Shown: in pieces, positions 1 through 7,887 of the stretch
Layout: each line of letters starts with the position of its first letter
How positions within the stretch are numbered: the first letter of the stretch is position 1
Source: Flavobacteriales bacterium
GTDB lineage: Bacteria > Bacteroidota > Bacteroidia > Flavobacteriales > Schleiferiaceae
Assembly (NCBI GenBank): GCA_002737315.1
Contig: NSIH01000011.1
Span: 1 to 37,603 of the forward strand
Direction: 5' to 3'
Length of the DNA: 37,603 nt
Made by a program: the position numbers and the translations under genes
Notes under the pieces: model-generated
The model's database searches: none
What the model saw: the letters and a program-made list of their open reading frames with translations, nothing else
Told to the model about the DNA's origin: nothing

Positions 1-290
1 GCCATTCCAGGGGCACCGGCATCAGAAATTAAACCCATCGGATTCCCGCTGAGGCAGGGTTGCAGAAGGGTCAGCGCTTCGTTGGACCCGTGCTTGGACC
101 AACTCGAGAGCTCCAAACTGGGTAAATCAATTTGAGGACTGATGGCTCGCAACTGGGCTCGAGCCGTTTTGGGCGTTTCTACGATCCAGTGCTTAATAGA
201 ACCCACAAGGGTTTCAAGTTCAATGCCCAGCCAGCGTCCGCCTTCGGCCAGGGGCACCGGTATTAGGTGCAGTGTTCCATACTTAGCCAT
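1..290 (-). CDS. RsmI-like SAM-dependent methyltransferase (tetrapyrrole-methylase fold), partial
   Basis: The gene starts at the ATG at 288-290 and runs off the left edge, so only about 96 N-terminal residues are visible. They begin MAKYGTLHLIPVPLAEGG and include IVETPKTARAQL and GLISDAGAPGMA. These match the start of the tetrapyrrole-methylase superfamily in the RsmI branch: the LIPxPLG opening, an E-x-x-KTAR segment, and the GLISDAGxPG loop that lies by the SAM site. RsmI 2'-O-methylates 16S rRNA C1402; the Bacteroidetes homologues look like a separate subgroup whose target I cannot name. It lies 24 nt downstream of dnaA on the same strand, so co-transcription is likely. The family is well supported; the exact substrate is inference. 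Confidence 0.8.
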   Translation of the reverse strand, partial: MAKYGTLHLIPVPLAEGGRWLGIELETLVGSIKHWIVETPKTARAQLRAISPQIDLPSLELSSWSKHGSNEALTLLQPCLSGNPMGLISDAGAPGM

Positions 291-314
291 ATGGGCACTA
301 TCGCTTGGCACTGG

Positions 315-1745
315 TTAGGCCAGCGTCAATTTTTTGCGGATGTCGTCAACGTAGATTCTAAAGCGCTTGTCGGTTTCGGTCAGGTTGGAGACGGTTCGGC
401 AGGCGTGCAGCACGGTGGCGTGGTCCTTGTTTCCAATTTGTAGACCAATAGACGCTAAAGAGCTCTTGGTCATTTGCTTGGCAAAATACATAGTCAGTTG
501 ACGGGCTTGCACGATTTCGCGCTTGCGCGTCTTGCTTCGCAGCAGATCGATGGGCATGTCAAAATAGTCGCAAACCACCTTTTGAATAAAGTCAATAGAA
601 ATCTCGCGGGTAGTGTTTTTGACGAACTTGTCAATCATCGACTTGGCCAATTCAACCGTAATGCGCTTTCGGTTCAATGAAGATTGTGCCAGCAGCGAAA
701 TAAGGGCGCCTTCGAGTTCGCGTACGTTGTTGGTAATAGAATAGGCCAAGTACTCAATCACGTCATCGGTCATCTCAATGCCGTCTGCATAGAGCTTTTG
801 GCGCAAAATAGCCATTCTAGTCTCGAGGTCTGGGCGCTGAAGGTCTGCAGAAAGACCCCATTTAAAGCGAGACAGTAGGCGCTGCTCCACCCCTTGAAGA
901 TCCACCGGTGCCCGGTCAGAGGTCAGAACGATTTGCTTGCCCTGCTGGTGGAGGTGGTTGAAAATTTCAAAAAATACGTCTTGAGTTTTTTCTTTACCGC
1001 CAAAGGAATGCACGTCGTCCATGATCAAAACATCGATGAGCTGGTAGAAGTGCACAAAATCGTTCTTCGTATTGTTGCGAATCGAGTCAATAAACTGCTG
1101 GGTAAAACGCTCGGCCGAAACATAAAGGACTGTTTTCTCGGGGAATCGGTCCTTGATTTCAATGCCGATCGCATGGGCAAGGTGGGTCTTACCCAATCCA
1201 TTGGCTCCGTAGAGAAGCAAGGGATTAAAGGATGTTCCGCCCGGCTTTTGAGCCACGGCATAACCCGCGCTTCGCGCAAGACGGTTGCAATCGCCCTCAA
1301 TAAAGTTCTCAAAGCTGTAGTTCGGATTCAGCTGCGACTCGATGTGCACCTTCTTTAAGCCGGGAATCACAAAGGGATTGCGAATCCCGTCGTCTCCAAT
1401 GCGAGCAGGAAAAGAAACCTGAGGATTCTCAACGGGGCCGCGGTTTGCCGACGGAATATCCATATTGGAGGTCCCTAGGTGCGCAGATTCTTGGTCCATC
1501 ACAATGGAGTAGACCAAGCGTGCGTCGCTGCCCATTTCTTTGGTAATAGCTGATTTTAAAAGCTTAACATAGTTGGCTTCGAGCCACTCGTAGACAAACT
1601 TAGAGGGAACCTGTAGGGTAATAATCTTACCCTGAAGCTTCATGGGCCTAATAGGCAAGAACCACGTCTTAAATGCCTGTGGACTGATGTTGTCTTGAAC
1701 ATAGTTCAGACAGTTTCTCCATACGGCTTCGGCGGTGCGCTCCAT
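315..1745 (-). CDS. dnaA: Chromosomal replication initiator protein DnaA
   Basis: DnaA binds DnaA boxes, oligomerises in its ATP form and melts the origin. The 476-aa protein has the usual four-domain layout: an N-terminal interaction domain (about 1-80), a variable linker (about 81-140), the AAA+ core with Walker A GANGLGKTH at 180-188 and Walker B VLIMDDVH at 239-246, and a C-terminal helix-turn-helix domain ending in a DnaA signature (DHATVLHACRTV). The linker is short, as in many Bacteroidetes. Length and motifs are complete. The ATG at 1743-1745 follows a 238-nt AT-rich intergenic region shared with a divergent thioesterase gene. An RsmI-like gene follows 24 nt downstream. Confidence 0.98.
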   Translation of the reverse strand: MERTAEAVWRNCLNYVQDNISPQAFKTWFLPIRPMKLQGKIITLQVPSKFVYEWLEANYVKLLKSAITKEMGSDARLVYSIVMDQESAHLGTSNMDIPSANRGPVENPQVSFPARIGDDGIRNPFVIPGLKKVHIESQLNPNYSFENFIEGDCNRLARSAGYAVAQKPGGTSFNPLLLYGANGLGKTHLAHAIGIEIKDRFPEKTVLYVSAERFTQQFIDSIRNNTKNDFVHFYQLIDVLIMDDVHSFGGKEKTQDVFFEIFNHLHQQGKQIVLTSDRAPVDLQGVEQRLLSRFKWGLSADLQRPDLETRMAILRQKLYADGIEMTDDVIEYLAYSITNNVRELEGALISLLAQSSLNRKRITVELAKSMIDKFVKNTTREISIDFIQKVVCDYFDMPIDLLRSKTRKREIVQARQLTMYFAKQMTKSSLASIGLQIGNKDHATVLHACRTVSNLTETDKRFRIYVDDIRKKLTLA

Positions 1746-1983
1746 TGTTGCGATTAGGTTAGTAATTTGTGCTGCCGAAAAAGGACTGTTGCTTGGCTCC
1801 AGGGGGCACTGAAAACGGTCGCTCTTTCGGACTGCTAAATTGTCAATTAAATATGTTGAAAAAAAACATCGTACCTATTGATTTACAAAAAAAAATGTTG
1901 TTGGTGCTGAAGGAAAAGCATTGATTTATCCCTAATAAAAAGTACATAAAGTACTGATATAATGTTATTTAATTGTTCAAAAA
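1746..1983. promoter_or_regulatory. AT-rich divergent intergenic region between dnaA and a thioesterase gene
   Basis: This 238-nt gap must hold promoters for dnaA (minus) and the thioesterase (plus). The half nearer the thioesterase, from about 1840, is strikingly AT-rich. It has A-tracts at 1858-1866 and 1887-1895, an ATGTT/AACAT inverted pair (1853-1857 and 1865-1869), and a perfect AGTAC/GTACT dyad (1941-1955). I find no clean TAnnTTTG element and no exact DnaA box (TTATNCACA); the closest is TTATCCCTA at 1926-1934, with two mismatches. An origin of replication is possible next to dnaA but is not demonstrated. Confidence 0.45.
1941..1955. repeat. Inverted repeat AGTAC-n5-GTACT upstream of the thioesterase gene
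   Basis: AGTAC (1941-1945), spacer ATAAA, GTACT (1951-1955): a perfect 5-bp dyad 28 nt before the ATG at 1984. It is close enough to the start to be an operator, but five base pairs in AT-rich DNA could arise by chance. Confidence 0.35.
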
Positions 1984-2391
1984 ATGTTTGTTACAACACA
2001 TAAAATGAGAGTTCGCTACGCCGAAACCGACCGCATGGGCTACGCCTACTACGGCAACTACCCGACCTACTTTGAGGTGGCGAGAGTGGAGGCCTTGAGA
2101 ACATTGGGCATACGCTATGCAGACATCGAGTCAAGCGGCGTTATGCTTCCTGTACGCGACCTGTCTCTTCGCTACCGAATTCCGCTTCGCTACGATGAGT
2201 TGTTCATCGTGACCACCGAAATTTCAAGCCTTCCTGAGGGCAGCAGAATCTACTTTAAGTACCAAATACACAACGAGCAGGCAGAGCTCTGCACCGAGGG
2301 CGAAACCACCCTGGTTTTTGCCTCGACCGAGACGGGGCGACCCACCTCGGCTCCTTTGGCCTTTCTTGAAGCCCTGGCTCCGTACTTCTAG
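1984..2391 (+). CDS. YbgC/FadM-type acyl-CoA thioesterase (hotdog fold)
   Basis: This 135-aa protein is a single 4-hydroxybenzoyl-CoA-thioesterase-type hotdog domain, predicted to hydrolyse acyl-CoA thioesters in the cytoplasm. The signature is near the N-terminus: RYAETDRMGYAYYGNYPTYF, with the conserved catalytic Asp at residue 16 in the D-x-M-G context, followed by the helix containing FEVARVEALR. Length is normal for the family (130-140 aa). The ATG at 1984 follows an AT-rich leader with no recognisable Shine-Dalgarno sequence, as usual in Bacteroidetes. It is divergent from dnaA and converges on the metalloprotease gene; the two stop codons overlap at the tetranucleotide CTAG (2388-2391). 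The acyl substrate cannot be told from sequence. Confidence 0.88.
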   Translation: MFVTTHKMRVRYAETDRMGYAYYGNYPTYFEVARVEALRTLGIRYADIESSGVMLPVRDLSLRYRIPLRYDELFIVTTEISSLPEGSRIYFKYQIHNEQAELCTEGETTLVFASTETGRPTSAPLAFLEALAPYF

Positions 2392-3977
2392 GGAGTCACT
2401 AGAATGCGCCGTCCGTCCTGGCTCAAGTACCAACCTGCTGCAGGAAGCGCTCCGAATTGCTCCAGTACCAATTCCCTACCCATTGCATCGCGTACCCTGA
2501 GGCTTTGCGGGAGTGAATCCGGCCAAAGTCCGTTTATAAGTACAATTACGTCGCTGCCCTTATCTTCTCTAAACTCTCTGCTGCCGAGGCCCGGAACTAA
2601 AATTTGCCAGGCAGCAAAGTCCAGCCGCAAGCCCGCAGCGTGCTGGCCGTTGTGCTTGACGCTGTCTGCGTGCAGCACGAGTTCGGCAAATTGGCGAAAG
2701 GTTGTACCCGAAGTCAAGCCATAAAGCGCCTCCATAACAAGCCCGTCCATGATGGTCCCGCCTAGGCGCTGTCTTCCTCGTACGAGTGCGTCCACAAGCA
2801 CCGTGGTATGGCTGTAGGGCCCAGTGAAAATCAGACCGGGGTACATTTTAAGTTGGCTGTTTATGGCCGATCGCCCGCTCCAGAATTCGTTGTGCCCGTC
2901 CCAGGTAAAAACATTCTGCCATCGGTTCGGGCTGTGCACCAGGGACCATGACACCGCAAAATAGTCGCAAATAGCCTCCTCAAGAGCCTGACGCTGGGTA
3001 TTAATGTTGGTTCCAGGAGCCGCGCCATAGGCCATCGCATGGCCGTACTCGTGAATGACTACGTCGGCATCCTCGGCATCGTCAACGCCCCCTTCTCCAA
3101 AGTAGAGCTTCGGGGGGCTTGTTCCAAAGTCAAAGGCACTGAGGTCTGCGCCGTTGTAAGCATTCACATCAATGGGAATGGAGTAGGAGACCATGCCTGG
3201 GTACCCGAGGTTGGCCATGCGCTGCTTCCATTGGTAAATGTGGTACAGCGCGTTAACCATTTCAAATTCCAGGGCGCTGCGGCTGAAGAAGGCAGTGGGT
3301 CCAGGCAGCAAGGGTACTGCAACAGTCGGAGGATCAAATTCTTGAACCACCGCCGCGGAGTTGGCCAAAACGAAGCCCGTTCCGTTCCACGTAAGCTTTA
3401 GTCCGACCAAACTTTGATGCAGATCCAAGACCGCCGCATTGCCGTCGTTGTAATCCACATACTGCCCGCCGTAGGGCACATTAGCCACCGAAAGGGGGTC
3501 GGGCAAAAAGACCTTTGAGGTAATGGTGGTATCCCAGCGGCGGATCAGGTCCAAAGAATCAATTGCTCGGCCGCTATGGTCGTACCAAATGCGCACTCGT
3601 TTTAGCGGACTAGCCCGGTAGCTTTCGCGGCGCTCTGCCGGAATCCACTGCATGCCCACCACAAGCCAAACGGGGTCAGGCGTGGAGGCCAGGGTATGCG
3701 TTCCGGCCGGCTGGTCGGGCAAAATGGGCTCAACAACCAGTGCCAGAGAACCGTCGGGCTTTACTGCCCGCAGCGCTTCTGCGCCCTCAATGGCGATGCC
3801 CTGCAGGTAGCCCTGCAGCCGCTGGTAGCGCAGCCACGGCGTCTCTCGAGTCGCGTACTCTCGCCATTCCACCGCAGGGTTGAGGCTTGCACTGCCCCAG
3901 TTGAGCCGGGATTCAAGTTCCTGGGCACTCATCCCTTGAACTACCATAGCGCAGGCAAGAAGCCAAAATTTCTTCAT
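2388..3977 (-). CDS. Secreted gluzincin-type zinc metalloprotease, possible type IX secretion cargo
   Basis: The 529-aa protein opens with a signal peptide (MKKFWLLACAMVVQGMSA, cleavage near residue 18). It carries a zinc-protease site, HEYGH at 309-313 with the catalytic Glu at 310. The third zinc ligand is probably Glu334 in EEAICDYFA, which aligns with the NEAISDIFG segment of thermolysin. This places it among gluzincins (M4/M36-like), although the rest is divergent and I cannot name a subfamily. The last 55 residues (LRVRDAMGRELVLEQ... GWYL... GRRILV) resemble a short type IX secretion C-terminal sorting domain: a GR turn, a GxY strand and a final strand. Its ATG overlaps the ribD stop codon (ATGA), so it is translationally coupled to ribD. 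Secretion route and substrate are inference. Confidence 0.75.
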   Translation of the reverse strand: MKKFWLLACAMVVQGMSAQELESRLNWGSASLNPAVEWREYATRETPWLRYQRLQGYLQGIAIEGAEALRAVKPDGSLALVVEPILPDQPAGTHTLASTPDPVWLVVGMQWIPAERRESYRASPLKRVRIWYDHSGRAIDSLDLIRRWDTTITSKVFLPDPLSVANVPYGGQYVDYNDGNAAVLDLHQSLVGLKLTWNGTGFVLANSAAVVQEFDPPTVAVPLLPGPTAFFSRSALEFEMVNALYHIYQWKQRMANLGYPGMVSYSIPIDVNAYNGADLSAFDFGTSPPKLYFGEGGVDDAEDADVVIHEYGHAMAYGAAPGTNINTQRQALEEAICDYFAVSWSLVHSPNRWQNVFTWDGHNEFWSGRSAINSQLKMYPGLIFTGPYSHTTVLVDALVRGRQRLGGTIMDGLVMEALYGLTSGTTFRQFAELVLHADSVKHNGQHAAGLRLDFAAWQILVPGLGSREFREDKGSDVIVLINGLWPDSLPQSLRVRDAMGRELVLEQFGALPAAGWYLSQDGRRILVTP

Positions 3978-4987
3978 AATGCTAATTTAGGGAGTCGAGC
4001 CTGCTGCAGCTCATCCGAACCCCATTTCGCACGCGGATCCCAGTCCCAGGACGTTTTGGGGGCGAAGCTTCCGCCTTCGGGCAGTGCTTTTTGGCTCACT
4101 AAGCGATAGGCCTCGTCGCAAAAACCGTGATCCATAAAATGCTGCAGGGTACGCGGGCCTCCCTCGACCAAAAGCCCAACCTGGCCGCATTCCCTGAGGC
4201 TGCGCCCTAAGGCTTCACCACTGGTTTCTCCCTCACGCGGACTCCATAGGGTCCATCCTTCGCGGTGAGCCCGCTCTTGGTCGATAGCATTCAAAGGCCG
4301 TTCGGCCCATAGGTACCGCGGTATCTCGGGCCCAGCGACGGCCCGAACTCCTCCTCGGGTGGCGTCTGCCAACCAGGTCCCTGCGCCCACCAGGAGCGAC
4401 CCGCATTCCTGCCGCAGCCGATGCGTCCAGATTTGAGCCTCTTGGCCTGTGATGGGCCAAGGGCCAGGGTGGTTTTGGCGCGGACCATCCACCTGGCCTA
4501 GCGCGTCTTGGGCCCATTTGAGGGTAGTATGCGGCCTTCCCAAAGCAATGGAAGTAAAAAATCGCCTGTTTTGCTCTGCGGCCTCCTTCGCTAACGTTCC
4601 AAGAATGACCCTGCGTCCTGCATCGCGCAGCATGGCCAGTCCGCGCCCTGAAACCAAGGGATTCGGATCCTGGTGCGCCACCACGATGGTGCCTATGCCG
4701 GAATGTAAAATAGCTAAGCTGCAGGGGCCAGTGCGTCCCTGATGGCTGCAGGGCTCTAGACTCACATAAAGCTGGGATTCCGGCAAAAGGCTTAGGTCCT
4801 CGGTTCGAAGCTGATTCAAGGCCATGACTTCGGCGTGCGCTTCGCCGGCTCGGTGGTGGTAGCCCTCGGCTAAAATCCGATCGCCGTGCACGATTAGGGC
4901 TCCAACTAAAGGATTGGGCTGGGTAAAACCAATCCCTTGAGCCGCCAAATCAAGGGCTCGACGCATGAAGTACTCCTCGCGCTGCAT
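3974..4987 (-). CDS. ribD: Bifunctional riboflavin biosynthesis protein RibD (pyrimidine deaminase/reductase)
   Basis: RibD deaminates, then reduces, the pyrimidine made from GTP in riboflavin synthesis. With the start at 4987 the protein is 337 aa. The N-terminal deaminase zinc site is clear: HAE at 51-53 and PCSHQGRTGPC with cysteines at 80 and 89, plus TQPNPLVGA. The C-terminal reductase shows TLKWAQDALGQVDG, RLRQECGSLLVGAGT and LLVEGGPRTLQHF. The frame stays open upstream to 5122, but those codons would run through the divergent promoter palindrome and into prmC, and family members begin near MQREEYFMRRALDLA, so I take the ATG at 4985-4987. The stop overlaps the metalloprotease ATG. Confidence 0.93.
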   Translation of the reverse strand: MQREEYFMRRALDLAAQGIGFTQPNPLVGALIVHGDRILAEGYHHRAGEAHAEVMALNQLRTEDLSLLPESQLYVSLEPCSHQGRTGPCSLAILHSGIGTIVVAHQDPNPLVSGRGLAMLRDAGRRVILGTLAKEAAEQNRRFFTSIALGRPHTTLKWAQDALGQVDGPRQNHPGPWPITGQEAQIWTHRLRQECGSLLVGAGTWLADATRGGVRAVAGPEIPRYLWAERPLNAIDQERAHREGWTLWSPREGETSGEALGRSLRECGQVGLLVEGGPRTLQHFMDHGFCDEAYRLVSQKALPEGGSFAPKTSWDWDPRAKWGSDELQQARLPKLAL

Positions 4988-4990
4988 CAC

Positions 4991-5026
4991 CACGTGGCTA
5001 AGGTACTGCGCTACCTTTGCCACGTG
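4991..5026. promoter_or_regulatory. Near-palindromic divergent promoter between ribD and prmC
   Basis: Two 15-nt arms, CACGTGGCTAAGGTA (4991-5005) and TACCTTTGCCACGTG (5012-5026), are reverse complements with one mismatch, separated by CTGCGC. Each arm carries a Bacteroidetes -7 element pointing outward: TACCTTTG at 5012-5019 for prmC, and TACCTTAG on the minus strand (5005 down to 4998) for ribD. Start codons lie only 4 nt (prmC GTG) and 10 nt (ribD ATG) beyond them. Confidence 0.65.
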
Positions 5027-5875
5027 ACATGGCGCGAACTTCAGCAAGCTTTTCTCTTGGCCAGGAGTCATTTTCAAGATTCCGAGGCCAGGGCCCAATG
5101 GCGGCTTTGGATTGACGCCCAAACGGGCCTCAGCCCAGGGCGTTTGTATCTAGAAGGAGGCCGGCCGGCTTCAAATGAAGTACTTCAGGCATTTACAGCG
5201 CATGCCTCTGCCCTAAATAGCGCAATGCCCATTCAGCAAATTCTTGGTTTTGAGTATTTTGATGACCTAAAAATCCACCTCAACTGCCATGTACTCATTC
5301 CCCGCCCCGAGACCATAGAGCTGGTGGCTCTCGCCGCGGAACGCCTTCCTAAGGCTGCTAGAGTCCTTGATTTAGGAACGGGTTCTGGCTGTATTGCCCT
5401 AGCTCTTAAAAACCGTCGCCCTGACCTGAGTATCACGGGCATCGACTTGTCGCCACTTGCCCTAGAAGTAGCCGTTCAAAATGCGGTTATGCTGGGCCTT
5501 GACCTGCGTTTTATTGAAGCGGACCTTCGCGACGACCCGTCCGATAGTCTGCAGGCAGACGCCATACTCTGCAATCCTCCCTACATCAGCCCTGAGGAAT
5601 ACCTCGAGGTAGAGGTAGTTGAATTTGAACCTTCTTTGGCGCTGTATGCTCCTTCGGGGGATCCCTTATTCTACTACCGACGTGCGTTGGCATGGGCCCG
5701 AGTACTTGGCGCAAACCAAGTGGGCTTTGAATGCCACCGCGATCGGGTGGGCGATGTCGCACAATTGGCCCAATCGCTAGGATACCAAACGCAAGAAATA
5801 CAGGATCAATTTGCTTCGCCGCGTTGGGTTTGGGCTCAAAATCCAGGCAGTCAGGCCCTACCTTTGAAGGCATGA
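5024..5875 (+). CDS. prmC: Peptide chain release factor N5-glutamine methyltransferase PrmC
   Basis: PrmC methylates the glutamine of the GGQ motif in release factors RF1/RF2. The 283-aa reading from a GTG at 5024 (MTWRELQQAF) has the helical N-terminal domain (1-90), IPRPET at 92-97, the SAM-binding motif VLDLGTGSGCIAL at 114-126 and the catalytic NPPY at 184-187. An upstream ATG at 4937 would give 29 extra residues reading through ribD, and PrmC proteins do not have them, so the GTG is preferred. A TACCTTTG -7 element ends 4 nt before this GTG, which predicts a leaderless message. The stop overlaps ligA (ATGA), starting a tightly coupled series of genes. Confidence 0.92.
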   Translation: MTWRELQQAFLLARSHFQDSEARAQWRLWIDAQTGLSPGRLYLEGGRPASNEVLQAFTAHASALNSAMPIQQILGFEYFDDLKIHLNCHVLIPRPETIELVALAAERLPKAARVLDLGTGSGCIALALKNRRPDLSITGIDLSPLALEVAVQNAVMLGLDLRFIEADLRDDPSDSLQADAILCNPPYISPEEYLEVEVVEFEPSLALYAPSGDPLFYYRRALAWARVLGANQVGFECHRDRVGDVAQLAQSLGYQTQEIQDQFASPRWVWAQNPGSQALPLKA

Positions 5876-7887
5876 CCGCGATCGATCGAATTCACCAGTT
5901 GCGCAAGGAACTGCACGAGCACAACCGACGCTACTACGTCACCGACAATTCCGCGGTAAGCGACACGGAATTTGATCGATTGCTCCGCGAACTTCAGGAA
6001 TTAGAGCAGGGTCATCCCGAGTTAAGGGACCCCAACAGTCCGACCCAAAGAGTGGGCGGAGGCTTCACCAAGAATTTTCAACAGGTTAGTCACCAGAGGC
6101 CCATGCTGAGTCTTGCCAATACCTACAGCTTCGAGGAACTCGACGAATTCATAAACCGAGCCCAGGAGCTCGTGCCTGGCGATCGCATTCTTTGGAACGC
6201 GGAACTTAAATTTGACGGGGTTGCAATTTCGCTTTGCTATCAAAACGGACTGCTTGCGCGCGCCCTTACCCGTGGCGATGGCCTGAAGGGCGACGATGTG
6301 GCCGTGAATGTGCGCACCATCCAGGGAATTCCGCTTCAACTTCCCTCTGATGCCCCCCTCGATCTCGAGGTGAGGGGCGAAATTGTCTTCTTGCATGCGG
6401 ACTTTGAGCGCCTCAACAACAATCGAAAAAACGCCGGACTCGAACTCTTTGCCAACCCTCGAAACGCCGCTTCAGGAACCCTAAAAATGCAGGACTCTGC
6501 CGAGGTTGCCCAGCGCCGCCTCAGCATGTTTACCTACGCGGCCTACTCCAGCCAAAGTCCCTTTGCTTCGCACTCCGAGGCCATGCAGGGTTTGGCTCGA
6601 TGGGGATTCCCTGTCCCGTCTCAGCAGGAGCGATGGTCGCAGCGCTGCGAAACAGCAGACCAAGTCAAGGAGTTTCTCACCTTTTGGGACCAAAAACGCC
6701 AAAACCTCCCGGTTGCTACCGACGGGGTAGTCGTCAAGGTTGATCGGGTGGACCAGCAGCAGCGACTGGGTTCGACCGCCAAATCGCCCCGTTGGGCAAT
6801 GTCCTATAAATTCAATGCCGAGCAGGCCTGCACGCCATTGCTCGACGTCATCTACCAGGTCGGTCGCACCGGAGCCATAACTCCAGTGGCCCATCTTGAG
6901 CCCGTATGGATCAGCGGCACCCAGGTTCAGCGTGCCTCGGTACACAATTCAGACCAAATTCTCAAGCTCGACCTGCACCTTGGCGACTGGGTTTGGGTAG
7001 AAAAGGGCGGAGAAATTATTCCTAAAATCACGTCGGTGGACCTGGACCGTCGCAGCGTTGGAGCTATCCCAGTGTCCTTTGCCATAATCTGCCCCGACTG
7101 CGGCTCTGCTTTGGAGCGCCGCGAAGGGGAGGCACAGCACGTTTGCCCCAACCACCAAAAATGCCCTACCCAAATTAAGGGCCGCCTGGAGCACTTTATT
7201 CATCGGCGAGCCATGGACGTAGACGGCATCGGAACCGAAACCATCGACCGCTTGGTGGATCTTGGCTGGGTTCGGACTCCCGCAGACCTTTACGACCTTG
7301 GCGAGCAGGGCTGGAGTCAGCTAGAGAAGTTCAAAGAAAAGTCCGTAAGCAATGCCTTGGCCAGCCTTGAGGCAAGTAAAAACCTGCCCTTTTCGCGCGT
7401 GCTTTTTGCCCTAGGAATCCGCCATGTGGGCGAAACCGTAGCCAAAAAACTCGTTAAAGCATTTGTCCGCATCGAAGATTTAATGAATGCGACCCACGAA
7501 GAATTGCTCGACGTGCCCGACGTGGGACCTCAAATTGCCGAGAGCATTCAGTCTTGGCTAGCAAACCCAGAAAATCGCCATGAACTTGACCGACTCAAGT
7601 CCCAGGGAATTAAACTGGAACAGGCCCAATCCACAACTTCAGAGTATGGGCTGCTTCAGGGCAAAACCTTTGTAGTAAGCGGTGTTTTTGCGCAATTCAG
7701 CCGAGACGGAATCAAGAGTTCCATCGAAGAGCACGGCGGACGCGTAGGCAGCTCCGTAAGCAGTAAAACAGACTACTTATTGGCTGGAGAAGGGGTGGGG
7801 CCAAGCAAACGCAGCAAGGCAGAAGCTCTAGGAGTACAATGGTTAACAGAAGAAGATTATCAATTATGGATTGGCTCTACAGACTAA
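5872..7887 (+). CDS. ligA: NAD-dependent DNA ligase LigA
   Basis: LigA seals nicks in replication and repair using NAD+. From the ATG at 5872 the protein is 671 aa, the normal length. Visible in order: the Ia domain with the YYVTDNSAVSDTEFDRL start, the adenylation motif LKFDG with active-site Lys113, an OB fold, a four-cysteine zinc finger (CPDC... CPNHQKC, near 405-430), helix-hairpin-helix repeats, and a C-terminal BRCT domain (from GKTFVVSGVF). The frame is open upstream to 5731, inside prmC, but the homology begins at MTAIDRIHQLRKEL. Its ATG overlaps the prmC stop, and its 3' end overlaps the next gene by 22 nt. Confidence 0.97.
   Translation: MTAIDRIHQLRKELHEHNRRYYVTDNSAVSDTEFDRLLRELQELEQGHPELRDPNSPTQRVGGGFTKNFQQVSHQRPMLSLANTYSFEELDEFINRAQELVPGDRILWNAELKFDGVAISLCYQNGLLARALTRGDGLKGDDVAVNVRTIQGIPLQLPSDAPLDLEVRGEIVFLHADFERLNNNRKNAGLELFANPRNAASGTLKMQDSAEVAQRRLSMFTYAAYSSQSPFASHSEAMQGLARWGFPVPSQQERWSQRCETADQVKEFLTFWDQKRQNLPVATDGVVVKVDRVDQQQRLGSTAKSPRWAMSYKFNAEQACTPLLDVIYQVGRTGAITPVAHLEPVWISGTQVQRASVHNSDQILKLDLHLGDWVWVEKGGEIIPKITSVDLDRRSVGAIPVSFAIICPDCGSALERREGEAQHVCPNHQKCPTQIKGRLEHFIHRRAMDVDGIGTETIDRLVDLGWVRTPADLYDLGEQGWSQLEKFKEKSVSNALASLEASKNLPFSRVLFALGIRHVGETVAKKLVKAFVRIEDLMNATHEELLDVPDVGPQIAESIQSWLANPENRHELDRLKSQGIKLEQAQSTTSEYGLLQGKTFVVSGVFAQFSRDGIKSSIEEHGGRVGSSVSSKTDYLLAGEGVGPSKRSKAEALGVQWLTEEDYQLWIGSTD

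Noticed and set aside
894-1358. A 154-codon open frame on the plus strand inside dnaA.
   Set aside because: It is fully antisense to well-conserved AAA+ coding sequence, resembles no known protein and has no promoter. It is a shadow of dnaA codon usage, as are the other long antisense frames (for example 6481-6945 in ligA, 19304-19828 in crtI, 28675-29130 in ffh).
1926-1934. TTATCCCTA as a DnaA box.
   Set aside because: It has two mismatches to TTATNCACA and no cluster of similar sites, so it does not support an origin on its own.
4937-5122. Long overlapping N-terminal extensions of ribD and prmC.
   Set aside because: Both extensions lack family homology and cross the divergent promoter palindrome, so shorter starts at 4987 and 5024 were used.
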